Shown: one piece after another, positions 6,503 to 14,731 of the stretch
Position numbering within the stretch: the first letter of the stretch is position 1
How the letters are laid out: each line of letters begins with the position of its first letter
Assembly: GCA_039714715.1 (NCBI GenBank)
Contig: JBDLIU010000093.1
Location: 1 to 14,917 of the forward strand
Direction: 5' to 3'
Source: S012-113 sp039714715
Lineage (GTDB): Bacteria; Bacteroidota; Bacteroidia; Cytophagales; Cyclobacteriaceae
Length of the DNA stretch: 14,917 nucleotides
Position numbers and translations under genes: made by a program
The notes under the pieces: model-generated
What the model was told of the DNA's origin: nothing
Databases searched by the model: none
The model's input: only the letters and a program-made list of their open reading frames with translations

Positions 6503-9103
6503 CTAGTTAGATTGTGAGAATAGGGGTAAGGTGAAACTAATTTTAGTGCCTTTCCCTGCTTTACTTTCTAGTTTTATTTCACCATTATTTTTTTCAACAA
6601 ACTCCTTACAGAGTATTAACCCCAGCCCTGTTCCTACTTCGTTATCTGTTCCTCGGGTTGATATGTTTTTATCAATTCGGAAAAGATCTTTCTGCTTTTC
6701 TTTTGGAATGCCTATACCTGTATCTGTTATTGATATTTCTAGTTTCTTCTTCTCTATTAGCTTTTTCGCTGAAATCTTAACAGAGCCCCCTTTCTTTGTG
6801 AATTTAATAGCATTATTGATGATATTTCTCACAACTGTTTTTATCATATTTCGATCTGCATAGACAGTCGTTATTGTTTTTATATTATTAACTATTTCTA
6901 TCTCTTTATTTATAGCGGATGGGTGCGTTGTATTAAATACTTCATTAACCAAAGAAATAATGTCGACTTCTTGTTGTGAAAACTTTCCCAATCCGGATTG
7001 GGAAGAAGCCCATGCAAGTAAATTACCGAGTAACTCTAATGTTCTATGAGAGATATCATTTATCAGCTTAATATATTCTTCACTTTTTACCTTGTCATCA
7101 TCCTTATTACTAACTAAAAGAAGATCAGACAATCCTAATAGTGAATTAAAAGGACTTCTTAAATCGTGTGCTATAATGGAGAACAGTTTGTCTTTTTTAT
7201 CATTAATATCTTTTAAAGAGCTCTCATATTCCTTTCGCTTAGTAATGTCATATGTAATTACAAATTTTGACATACTTCCATCAAGGTTCATTAAAGGAGT
7301 ATCAAAGACATCATAGAATTTATTGTTTTTCTTTGATTCCCATTCCCACCGAACAGATTTCCCTTCAAAAACTTCCTTATTCTTACACCATTCACACTCT
7401 TCATTGAAATCATTAAAATATTGATAACATTTCTGACCATTAACCTTACCGAATTCTTTTTCTATAACAGGATTAATATAATCTATATCGTATTCCTTAT
7501 TGATGATATATATACCTGAAGGACTGATATCCATTATTTTTCTGAAGCGCTCCTGCTCCATTCTTGCGTTTTCCTCAGCCGCTTTTTTTGCTGTTATGTC
7601 TTCCTTGATGGCAAGATAATTTGTTATTTCCCCTGTCATATCGAGGATTGGGGTAATGGTGGCATATTCCCAATACAATTCACCATTCTTTCTTATATTA
7701 TGAAACTCACCTTGCCATATTTTTTTGTTAGTAATCGCATCCCATAAATCATCATAAATTCTTTTTGGTTTAGTCCTTGCACCTAATAATCGTGTGTGTT
7801 TCCCCTTTACTTCTTGTAATGTATAACCAGTGATTTCTGTGAATTTAGGATTAGCAAATTCTATGTTACCATCGGTGTCGGTAATAACAATTGTATTAGC
7901 ACTTTGTTCAACAATTGTTAAAAGTTTGTTTATTTCATTCTCACGTTCTACCTGTTTTGTGATATCACGGATGGTTGAGAGGAAAAGCTTTTTGTTATCA
8001 ATTGTGATTGCCTTACCAATTACTTCTGCTGTATATTCAGTTTTATCTTTCTTTTGATAGTGAGTGCGTGTTGGTTTACTTGATGTTCTTTCTTTAATAT
8101 CCTGGAAAACACCCTGGTGCTGGTAAATGTCAGGCTTCATTTCATTTACTGAGAGACTTAATAATTCTTCCTCTGTATATCCCGACATTTTACAGAAGGC
8201 TTTGTTTACATATACATAGTTTCCATCAAAGTCTGAAAGGGTTATACCAGCGAATGATTGTTCTGTTAATGTTTTAAATTTTTCTTCACTTTCAAGCAAT
8301 ATTCTTTCTGCTAAGATTTGGTCCATTCTTATGGCTACAATATTGGCCATGTTAGAAATAACCACTTTTTCTAACGTACGCCATCTCCTTTTATTCCTAT
8401 AATTAAAAAAGGCGAGGAGTTTATCAGGCTTGTTTTCAGTAGTACCGAATGGCACTAATAACAAAGACTTTATTTTGAATTGCTCAAACCTGCCAGCAAA
8501 GAATGGTTCTATATTTGAATCCATTTCATCTGGTAAATAAAGAAACCTTTTCGACAAGAAATGATCTGCAATATTACTTGGAAGTACGGACTTCCTGGGT
8601 TTATCAGGTTTTTGTCGACACCAGGAGTCTACAGTTAAGAATTCCTGGGTTTCTTTGTTCATTTTCAAATATTCTACACTACAAACATCGAAAGCAGGGC
8701 CAATAATCTCAAATAGGTTTTGAACAATGGTTTCTTCAGACGAAGATTTGTCAACACCCAGCTTCCAAACGTCAGAAATCAACTTGTTGTAATAATTCTG
8801 CTTATCCAGTTCATAGTTTTTGTCTTCCAGTTCAGTTGTAAGGTTAGAAAGTTCTATGGATTTCCTGATCAGATTGATATTTTCGTCCTTCTGTTTTTGC
8901 TGTATAGACTTTAGTTCATAGTTTTTATCCTCCAGTTCTTTTCTTACTTCAGATAGAACAATTGATTTTCTAATAAGTTCAACATTCTGCTCCTTTAACT
9001 GTAAAAGTTTTTCCTGATAATCGGGTTTATCCCTACTATCCGTTAATAGCTTTTCCAGCTCCCTAATCCTTATTTCAAGTTCTTTATATGAAGGTTTACC
9101 CAT
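6503..9103 (-). CDS. Soluble histidine kinase: coiled coil, GAF, three PAS domains
   Basis: The protein has 866 residues and no membrane segment. In order: a coiled coil (about 5-105) containing a 25-residue unit repeated once with a 35-residue period; a GAF-like domain (about 110-268); PAS-1 (about 275-390, ending in IRDITKQ); PAS-2 (about 395-512, ending in KEDITAKK, with the PYR-type pattern of flavin/heme-like PAS folds not evident); PAS-3 (about 525-640) carrying Cys559, Cys570 and Cys573; HisKA with phospho-acceptor His646 in AHDLRSPFN; and HATPase_c (DTGIGIP and GTGLGLILC motifs) to the end. All kinase motifs are intact. The ATG at 9103 is the natural start, since the coiled coil begins at once. 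It is the last minus-strand gene of the right-hand cluster, 173 bases after the FIST gene, so it may have its own promoter. The three PAS and one GAF domains suggest several intracellular cues. Confidence 0.92.
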   Translation of the reverse strand: MGKPSYKELEIRIRELEKLLTDSRDKPDYQEKLLQLKEQNVELIRKSIVLSEVRKELEDKNYELKSIQQKQKDENINLIRKSIELSNLTTELEDKNYELDKQNYYNKLISDVWKLGVDKSSSEETIVQNLFEIIGPAFDVCSVEYLKMNKETQEFLTVDSWCRQKPDKPRKSVLPSNIADHFLSKRFLYLPDEMDSNIEPFFAGRFEQFKIKSLLLVPFGTTENKPDKLLAFFNYRNKRRWRTLEKVVISNMANIVAIRMDQILAERILLESEEKFKTLTEQSFAGITLSDFDGNYVYVNKAFCKMSGYTEEELLSLSVNEMKPDIYQHQGVFQDIKERTSSKPTRTHYQKKDKTEYTAEVIGKAITIDNKKLFLSTIRDITKQVERENEINKLLTIVEQSANTIVITDTDGNIEFANPKFTEITGYTLQEVKGKHTRLLGARTKPKRIYDDLWDAITNKKIWQGEFHNIRKNGELYWEYATITPILDMTGEITNYLAIKEDITAKKAAEENARMEQERFRKIMDISPSGIYIINKEYDIDYINPVIEKEFGKVNGQKCYQYFNDFNEECEWCKNKEVFEGKSVRWEWESKKNNKFYDVFDTPLMNLDGSMSKFVITYDITKRKEYESSLKDINDKKDKLFSIIAHDLRSPFNSLLGLSDLLLVSNKDDDKVKSEEYIKLINDISHRTLELLGNLLAWASSQSGLGKFSQQEVDIISLVNEVFNTTHPSAINKEIEIVNNIKTITTVYADRNMIKTVVRNIINNAIKFTKKGGSVKISAKKLIEKKKLEISITDTGIGIPKEKQKDLFRIDKNISTRGTDNEVGTGLGLILCKEFVEKNNGEIKLESKAGKGTKISFTLPLFSQSN
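8807..8986 (-). repeat. 35-residue (105-nt) internal duplication in kinase coiled coil
   Basis: Residues 40-64 and 75-99 of the GAF-PAS kinase match at 18 of 25 positions, sharing L-I-R-K-S-I, L-S and E-L-E-D-K-N-Y-E-L. The period of 35 residues is exactly five heptads, so the duplication keeps the coiled-coil register. The codons have diverged, so it is not a recent copy. Confidence 0.8.
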
Positions 9104-9276
9104 ATTTTAACTAGTCCTTACTATTAACTAAAATGTAAAATTTGCTTACTATTATAACAAATCAAAGTATTGGTCGCTGAGTATAAGAGTTGTTTTGTAG
9201 TTTCCTCTACTGATACAAAAAATTCTTCTTATGATTCTATTTTGTTATGACTAAATAGTAATTAGCAATGGAATAA
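9104..9276. other. Intergenic gap between FIST gene and GAF-PAS kinase
   Basis: These 173 bases are AT-rich, with no hairpin terminator and no protein-like frame. No full TAnnTTTG promoter element is seen on the minus strand. The kinase may have its own weak promoter here or rely on read-through from the FIST gene. Confidence 0.5.
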
Positions 9277-10482
9277 CTATTTTTCAGCCAGAGCCCATAG
9301 CACAACAGTTTCATTGTGAAACTTTGGTGATGAAAGCTCTTTATTCATCTTGTCTATTGGTCCAATCTCACCATAGGTGTAAAATCCAATAATTGGAACA
9401 TCATCACCAAGAACCTTTCGTACAGCAATAATTTCTTCTTCAGTACGTCTCCCTAACACAAGTTTACGACCAACACAACTAAACATTAATATGACCTTGG
9501 GTTTCGCTTTACCAAGTGAATTTTTAGCTTGTTCTGCTGCCAATTCAGCACCTTTAATAATATCACCTCTTGACGCCATAGTTAGTGTAATGGCACTGCC
9601 TTCCGGTATTGAGCCTGCTAATGATATAGTACCTTTCTCATGGTCTACTGACAAACCACACCGTAGCTGGAAATATTCTTTCCCTTCTATCGATACCTTT
9701 TCATCAATTAAGCCAAAAGGATATTCCAGGCAGATTCCAGGTAATTTTTCTGCTCGATCTTCACCTAAGAATTCTTTATATACGTCTAACGCAGACTCAT
9801 CATCAAACTTACTAACCACATTCCCGTCAGAATTTGTACAATAAAATCGATTACCGACAGATTCAAATCCACTCCTTACACCAATACCCGTAATAAAATC
9901 CTTGCTACCGCTTATAAGTAATCCTGCAACAGCATCCTTGTAAACACCCCCATTGTAATACTGATATGTGTTTTCAAATCTTATATCATCACCCAGGTAT
10001 CCACCTATTATTTCAAGTTTTTCATCAACTGCTGAATGAATGCTATCGATCAGCTCCACTCCATCACCTCCCATACCATTTGGAAAAATCATAAGAGATA
10101 AAGCATCTTCAAAGTTATGCTTGCTTCGGATGTTTTTAACCAACTCTACGCCACATGAAGCTTCATCCAGGCTCATATTGTTACTGATGCCAACGGTGAA
10201 TTCAAGTGAATCAGAACTCAGTGCCATAATAACCACTGAATTTGTTGATAAACCATGTGTCGAAATCTCACCGGCAGTAGTACCACCAATCATTTGTGTG
10301 TCTCCGGTTACGGATTTTATGCCTTCCAGAAGTTGATTATGATCGTATCGCATTGCTGCCAATACAATCAGAACTTCAGGTTTACCTTCATGTTTTTCTA
10401 AGGCATCTTTTGCTGCATCTTCTCCAGCCTGAAAAGAATCATCTATACTGCTTTGGCCAACGCCAACTTGTAAATTAGACAT
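9277..10482 (-). CDS. FIST domain protein (FIST_N plus FIST_C), probable small-ligand sensor
   Basis: The protein has 401 residues and consists wholly of a FIST N domain (about 20-215) and a FIST C domain (about 230-390). Clear C-domain marks are FSC.GR...LG.R..EE (about 334-350, with Cys336), GFYTYGEIGP at 366-375 and FHNETVVLWAL near the end. FIST domains are described as sensory modules in signal-transduction proteins, proposed to bind small ligands such as amino acids, and are often fused to kinases or cyclase domains. Here the module stands alone with no signal peptide, so it is cytosolic. It follows the kinase and receiver genes after a 58-base gap on the same strand. It may modulate the kinase or be the target of the receiver; both are inference. 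Confidence 0.9.
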   Translation of the reverse strand: MSNLQVGVGQSSIDDSFQAGEDAAKDALEKHEGKPEVLIVLAAMRYDHNQLLEGIKSVTGDTQMIGGTTAGEISTHGLSTNSVVIMALSSDSLEFTVGISNNMSLDEASCGVELVKNIRSKHNFEDALSLMIFPNGMGGDGVELIDSIHSAVDEKLEIIGGYLGDDIRFENTYQYYNGGVYKDAVAGLLISGSKDFITGIGVRSGFESVGNRFYCTNSDGNVVSKFDDESALDVYKEFLGEDRAEKLPGICLEYPFGLIDEKVSIEGKEYFQLRCGLSVDHEKGTISLAGSIPEGSAITLTMASRGDIIKGAELAAEQAKNSLGKAKPKVILMFSCVGRKLVLGRRTEEEIIAVRKVLGDDVPIIGFYTYGEIGPIDKMNKELSSPKFHNETVVLWALAEK

Positions 10483-10540
10483 AAGTAGTTTTTGTTAATA
10501 GGTGAAAAAATATTTCGACTAAAATCATTAAAGACTGATG

Positions 10541-10942
10541 TTAAAAACTTAATGTATTCAAATTTTCTTCTGTAAGAGGTTTCCTTAAGTACTTTCTTAC
10601 AAAACTATAAATCTCAGATCGTTCAGCATCAGCGGGATTAATCGATGATGTTAATATTACTACTTTACATTTTTCTATTGTTTCCGGTTTAAATTCTTCA
10701 AACCGATCCAGGAATTCAAATCCATCAATAAAGGGCATGTCAAGATCCAGGAAAATAACATCTGGTAACATTTCAGTATTATATTCCTCGAAGTTTTGTA
10801 ATAATTCTACTGCAGATAAAGCATTTGTACTCAGGTAAATCTTTTCTGCAAAATTGTTAGATTCTATAGTTTTCTTATTAAGATAATTGTCTGTTGAATC
10901 ATCATCAACAAGAAGAACTGCTTTATGTTTTTTGTCGCTCAT
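10541..10942 (-). CDS. Single-domain response regulator (Rcp1-like receiver)
   Basis: The protein has 133 residues and only a receiver domain: an acidic DDD pocket (Asp13-15), phospho-acceptor Asp66 in FLDLDMP, Thr98 in LTSS and Lys121 in RKPL. The long alpha2-beta3 region and the LDLDMP..DGFEFL pattern resemble the Rcp1 type, stand-alone receivers that commonly pair with soluble PAS or phytochrome kinases. It starts 12 bases after the stop of the PAS/SpoIIAA-like kinase, behind a weak Shine-Dalgarno-like AGG, and is almost certainly co-translated with it. With no output domain, it should act by protein contact or as a phosphate relay or sink. Confidence 0.93.
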   Translation of the reverse strand: MSDKKHKAVLLVDDDSTDNYLNKKTIESNNFAEKIYLSTNALSAVELLQNFEEYNTEMLPDVIFLDLDMPFIDGFEFLDRFEEFKPETIEKCKVVILTSSINPADAERSEIYSFVRKYLRKPLTEENLNTLSF

Positions 10943-10954
10943 TTTGCCTATCTT

Positions 10955-13351
10955 TTAAATTAGTGTATTTCTTTGTAAAAAATTCAATATATAATTTTTA
11001 GTCTTTTCTGAATCAGTCATAAATTGCAAATCTAATCCAATTTTTTCTGCATGACCTTTTAATAGATTCCATTGCGAACTATTAAAACCTTTACCATCAC
11101 TATTTAATACTACTATACCTTTGGTGCCAGTATTGATTAATAATGGTATACTTTTAGTATTAAACCATTCCTGGTTTTCAGGTGTAACATTCCCCAGATT
11201 GGTAGTATCAATTATCCAGAAATAGGAAGTGTATTTGGATATATTTTCTACATTTTTCTCAAAGATCCTTTGCATTTGAGTTTCCGGTGGCTTTTTCCAG
11301 ACAATTTGGGTGGATAATATTATACCATTATAAATAATTGATACCCATTCATCATCATAGACCAGTTGGTGCTCTACCAGTGATGAATCAGGAATAGGAA
11401 TTTGAATATAAAATGAAGTGCCTTCATTAACTTTACTTTTAACAGAGATTGTTCCATTCATTCCTTCAACTTGCTTTTTTACAAGATATAGACCAACTCC
11501 CCTTCCCTGGGTTTTCAAATCGAACCGGGAGTACATCCTGAAGAGCTTATCCTTAAATCTATCCATGTCAATTCCCTTGCCATTATCTTCAATATTTATC
11601 AGGTATTTGTTGTTGTCGACTTTGCTTGTGATTTTAATCTTTAAGTCAGTATCACTTCTTCTATACTTAAAAGCATTGCTAAGTAAATTGTATAATATGC
11701 TTTGTATATAGGCACGAACTCCATAAATAGTATTTTGTTCTAATTCAATATCAAGATTGTCCGGGTTACAGACGGCACCAATTTCACCTCCCAGAATCTT
11801 TTGCACTCTTTTTATTTCATCATTAATGTTGATATCCTCCTTAATATTATAGAGGTCTTTTCTTATTTGAAGGATATCTGTCAGATCTGATAAAATGGAA
11901 TCCAGTGAGTTGGTTGCAGTGTGAACCTGATCGATAATAGTTTGATGCTCATCGGCTTCTACTTTATCAAATAAGCTTGTTAACCCTATTAACCTGGCTA
12001 CAGGCCCTCTCAGGTTGTGTGATACAATGAAAGAAAACTGTTCCAATTCATTATTGTTCTGAATGAGCTCTTCGGCACTTTTTTCCAGATCGTTATACGC
12101 ATTGGTTAAGTTTTCATTTGCTTTGTTTAGCTCCCGGGTTCTTTCTGCTACCTTTTTGTCAAGAATCTCATTAGTTTGGTTTAATGTTTCTTCTAATACT
12201 TTTTGTTTGGTTATATCTCTAATGATTACCAGGAAGCCTGATAGTCTTTCGTTTCCATCAATATCCTCAAATAACAGATTTACATTTTGTCCTACCCATG
12301 ATTTCTTATCATTAACAACAATAGGAAGCTCTTGATATGTACTACTTATTTTTCTGTAGGATTGGTTCAGGTAGAACTCTCTAGCATGTTTACGATGGTT
12401 TGGGTCAACCCACTGTATGAAATTGGAATCTCCTAACTCTTCTTTAGGCAAGCCTATAAATTGTAGGCCAATTTCGTTTATGTAAACAATTCTACCCTGG
12501 AGATCTGTTTTTAAAATAATATCGCTTGCATTTTCTACAAGCAATCTGTACTGTGATTCACTTTGCTTAAGTTTATCTTCTATTTCTTTTCTATGGGTAA
12601 TGTCTCTATATACCCCCTGGTTTGCAACCAGTTTACCATCAATATGCCTGGCAATTATTGATCCTCGTAAATGGACAATGTTTTTCTCTTTACCAATTAA
12701 TCTTAGTTCAACAAATGATAACTTCTTTTCAGTTTCAAGACGTGCATGAATATTATTACAATACTCTATGTCATCAGGATGGACGACATCAAAGAGCTCC
12801 ATTTTTTCAATCTCCTTTTCTGAATATCCTAATGTACTTCGCCAGGCAGGATTAGTAAACAGAAAATTTCCTTTCGTGTCAACACTCTGTATCAGGTCGG
12901 GAGTATTATTGAATAGGTTTTCATAGTCTTCTTTAACCTTTTCTAATTTTTCTTGAGTTCGCTTGTGTAGCTCAAGAACTTCTGCGCTAATCCAAGAATC
13001 ATTTCGTTCTTGTTGCAGTTTGATTTGATGAACATAAACCTCATTTAGATCATGGAGTATCCATATTATATAATCATCTTTTCTACTGAATATATAATCA
13101 AAGTAACCAGACTTACCAAAGCTATCAAACCACATGCATGGAAATTTTAATTTTTCACCATTGGTAAGAGTTTTAAAGCCGTCTTGAAGACTTTCAAGTA
13201 TTGGAATATGATTATATAGGGAGTTGGTTATATTCTTATCAGTAAGCTCAAATAGTGTATTGCATGACGATATCAAATTACCTTTGAGATCAAAAACAAT
13301 TAATTGTATTGAAGAACCTGTTAGCTCCGCCTTTAATGAATTAAAATTCAT
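10955..13351 (-). CDS. Soluble PAS histidine kinase with C-terminal SpoIIAA-like domain
   Basis: The protein has 798 residues and no membrane segment. In order: an N-terminal PAS-like domain (about 1-112), a helical linker, PAS (about 140-258, ending in VYRDITHRKE), PAS (about 265-385, ending in IIRDITKQK), and a coiled coil with VAERTRELNKANENL (about 390-435). Then come HisKA with phospho-acceptor His445 in SHNLRGPVARL, HATPase_c (NLLSNAFKY, EDNGKGID, GRGVGLYLVKK) ending near 655, and an unusual tail (about 667-798). The tail pattern WIIDTTNLGNVTPENQEWF and the following beta-alpha alternation resemble SpoIIAA-like/STAS domains, known as protein-contact modules. The ATG overlaps the stop of the GTPase gene by four bases (ATGA), so the two are translationally coupled. 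The likely phospho-partner is the receiver gene just downstream. The kinase part is firm; the tail assignment is moderate. Confidence 0.93.
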   Translation of the reverse strand: MNFNSLKAELTGSSIQLIVFDLKGNLISSCNTLFELTDKNITNSLYNHIPILESLQDGFKTLTNGEKLKFPCMWFDSFGKSGYFDYIFSRKDDYIIWILHDLNEVYVHQIKLQQERNDSWISAEVLELHKRTQEKLEKVKEDYENLFNNTPDLIQSVDTKGNFLFTNPAWRSTLGYSEKEIEKMELFDVVHPDDIEYCNNIHARLETEKKLSFVELRLIGKEKNIVHLRGSIIARHIDGKLVANQGVYRDITHRKEIEDKLKQSESQYRLLVENASDIILKTDLQGRIVYINEIGLQFIGLPKEELGDSNFIQWVDPNHRKHAREFYLNQSYRKISSTYQELPIVVNDKKSWVGQNVNLLFEDIDGNERLSGFLVIIRDITKQKVLEETLNQTNEILDKKVAERTRELNKANENLTNAYNDLEKSAEELIQNNNELEQFSFIVSHNLRGPVARLIGLTSLFDKVEADEHQTIIDQVHTATNSLDSILSDLTDILQIRKDLYNIKEDININDEIKRVQKILGGEIGAVCNPDNLDIELEQNTIYGVRAYIQSILYNLLSNAFKYRRSDTDLKIKITSKVDNNKYLINIEDNGKGIDMDRFKDKLFRMYSRFDLKTQGRGVGLYLVKKQVEGMNGTISVKSKVNEGTSFYIQIPIPDSSLVEHQLVYDDEWVSIIYNGIILSTQIVWKKPPETQMQRIFEKNVENISKYTSYFWIIDTTNLGNVTPENQEWFNTKSIPLLINTGTKGIVVLNSDGKGFNSSQWNLLKGHAEKIGLDLQFMTDSEKTKNYILNFLQRNTLI

Positions 13352-13833
13352 GGAACCATCATCCTGGTTAAATTACGAAACACTTTATCTACATGGTCAC
13401 CGTTCTTAGCACTGGTAAAAAAGTACTCTGCTTCAGGTAATGTTTGTTTTAAAGCAGCAATTTCTTCTTTATCTACTAAGTCGGTTTTGTTTCCTACAAG
13501 AAGAAAAGGAACAGGAGGTAAAACACTATGCATATGCTCAATATCAACAGCCAATTGTTCATAGCTTGATGGTCTGGTAACATCAAAGACGAATATGGTG
13601 CCATGTGCTCCCAGTTTATAAGACTCAGGTATTTTTTGACGTGTATGTTCACCGGCAATATCCCAAATCAAAATGGATATCTCCATATCATCTACTTTAA
13701 CAATCTTCTTATCGATTTTAACACCAATTGTTGTAATGTAGTCATCAGAGAATTTCTGATGAACAAACCTCTTTATAAGAGAAGTTTTTCCTACACCAAA
13801 ATGGCCAAGTAGAATAACCTTTTTACTTATCAT
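13348..13833 (-). CDS. Rab/Ras-like small GTPase
   Basis: The protein has 161 residues, a single G domain with no tail for prenylation. All five nucleotide motifs are present: P-loop GHFGVGKTS (10-18), switch I Thr35 in TTIG, G3 WDIAGE (56-61), G4 NKTD (114-117) and G5 TSAK (139-142). The order and the WD.AG and NK.D patterns are Rab/Ras-like rather than MglA-like. The position of the catalytic Gln (WDTAGQ in Rab) is Glu61, so intrinsic GTP hydrolysis may be slow or depend on a partner. It starts 11 bases inside the preceding gene and overlaps the following kinase by 4, so all three are co-translated. By analogy with MglA/MglB-type pairs, the upstream roadblock-like protein is the likely regulator. 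Cellular target unknown. Confidence 0.93.
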   Translation of the reverse strand: MISKKVILLGHFGVGKTSLIKRFVHQKFSDDYITTIGVKIDKKIVKVDDMEISILIWDIAGEHTRQKIPESYKLGAHGTIFVFDVTRPSSYEQLAVDIEHMHSVLPPVPFLLVGNKTDLVDKEEIAALKQTLPEAEYFFTSAKNGDHVDKVFRNLTRMMVP

Positions 13834-14680
13834 TGTCTGATTCTTTGAAATATTCTTCCAGGTACCCTGAATAGATACCTTCTTCTTCGTTCATTTTATC
13901 CGCTTGGTTCTTAAGTTTTTCAGCAAATTCCATTGCTGTTTTATCAAGCCTGTCTTTAAAAGAGGCGGTAATGGTACCCGATACTGCCACTGCTAAAAAG
14001 TATGTTTTAAAACTTCTGAAAAGAATATGATATGATTCATATTCTATACTTTCCAAATCTTGTTCGCCTTCTTTAAACGCATCTACCACAAAACTTTTTA
14101 TGGCTGTAAGCATACCGGCTATCATATCCTGATCCATGGTGTTTGTGCGTGAATAAGTTCCATAGAGCAAGCCGGAGTACTGTTCAATCACAAAAATCTC
14201 TTCAATGACAGGTTCCGCTAATCCCTGCATAATAATATCGGTTTCCTTAGTGCCTGTAAACCAAGCTTTAATCCTGTTAACCCAGCCTTCCCATGAAAAT
14301 GCATTTTCAAGTTGCTGATCAACTCTTTCTGATAGTATTTCAATTTCCCGGGTAATATATTTTTTTATGAGTTTACCAATAATTGGGTATAAAGCATCCA
14401 CTACCTCATCCTGGGAGTTTTTAATCTGATATTTAATGGTTTCTGTTATTACCGGCCCAAATAGGGTAGGGAAGTCTCTTTTTAGCTTATCCAGATGATC
14501 CTGAATTATTGGTTCAACTTTTGGTTCAAGTTTCTCTCTAGTATCAAGCTCTTTTCTTACAGTTTTTACTTCAGTAATAAGTGTCTGTTGCTTTTCTCGT
14601 TCTTCTTCAAAAAGCAGTTCTCTTAACTGAGACATTAAGTCGTGTTCTTCTGCTGCTTTATGTTTTTTATCAACTGCCAC
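13823..14680 (-). CDS. Protein with roadblock/longin-like region, likely partner of the small GTPase
   Basis: The protein has 285 residues and no signal peptide. Residues 1-65 are charged and helical. Residues 66-125 form a conserved-looking block (FPTLFGPVITETIKYQI, then DEVVDALYPIIGKLI). Residues 157-245 have the pattern IEEIFVIEQYSGLLYG....... DMIAGMLTAIKSFV, then FKTYFLAVAVSG, which resembles the roadblock/longin-like folds that regulate small GTPases. I recall this arrangement fused to C-terminal OmpA domains near small GTPases in other bacteria; here a charged tail ends the chain and no OmpA domain is present. The start is GTG at 14680; ATG at 14635 (residue 16) is an alternative. It overlaps the GTPase gene by 11 bases. 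A direct GTPase-regulator role is inference from fold resemblance and gene order. Confidence 0.75.
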   Translation of the reverse strand: MAVDKKHKAAEEHDLMSQLRELLFEEEREKQQTLITEVKTVRKELDTREKLEPKVEPIIQDHLDKLKRDFPTLFGPVITETIKYQIKNSQDEVVDALYPIIGKLIKKYITREIEILSERVDQQLENAFSWEGWVNRIKAWFTGTKETDIIMQGLAEPVIEEIFVIEQYSGLLYGTYSRTNTMDQDMIAGMLTAIKSFVVDAFKEGEQDLESIEYESYHILFRSFKTYFLAVAVSGTITASFKDRLDKTAMEFAEKLKNQADKMNEEEGIYSGYLEEYFKESDNDK

Positions 14681-14731
14681 TTTTCTTTGCTGTTGGTAAC
14701 TCTTTGATTCAAACTTGACTGATATTAAAAC

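Noticed and set aside
8503..8914. Plus-strand open frames of about 65 codons each inside the GAF-PAS kinase
   Set aside because: They lie antisense to a gene with continuous domain matches, have no family resemblance and no ribosome-binding signal.
9104..9276. Bacteroidota promoter for the GAF-PAS kinase
   Set aside because: Near matches on the minus strand (ATACTTTG, and a TATAAT-like word) do not fit TAnnTTTG with a -33 TTTG at proper spacing.
13348..13833. GTPase as an MglA (gliding polarity) orthologue
   Set aside because: The G3 motif WDIAGE and overall spacing are Rab/Ras-like; MglA has a different P-loop and TVPGQ-type G3 region. Only the general GTPase/roadblock analogy is kept.
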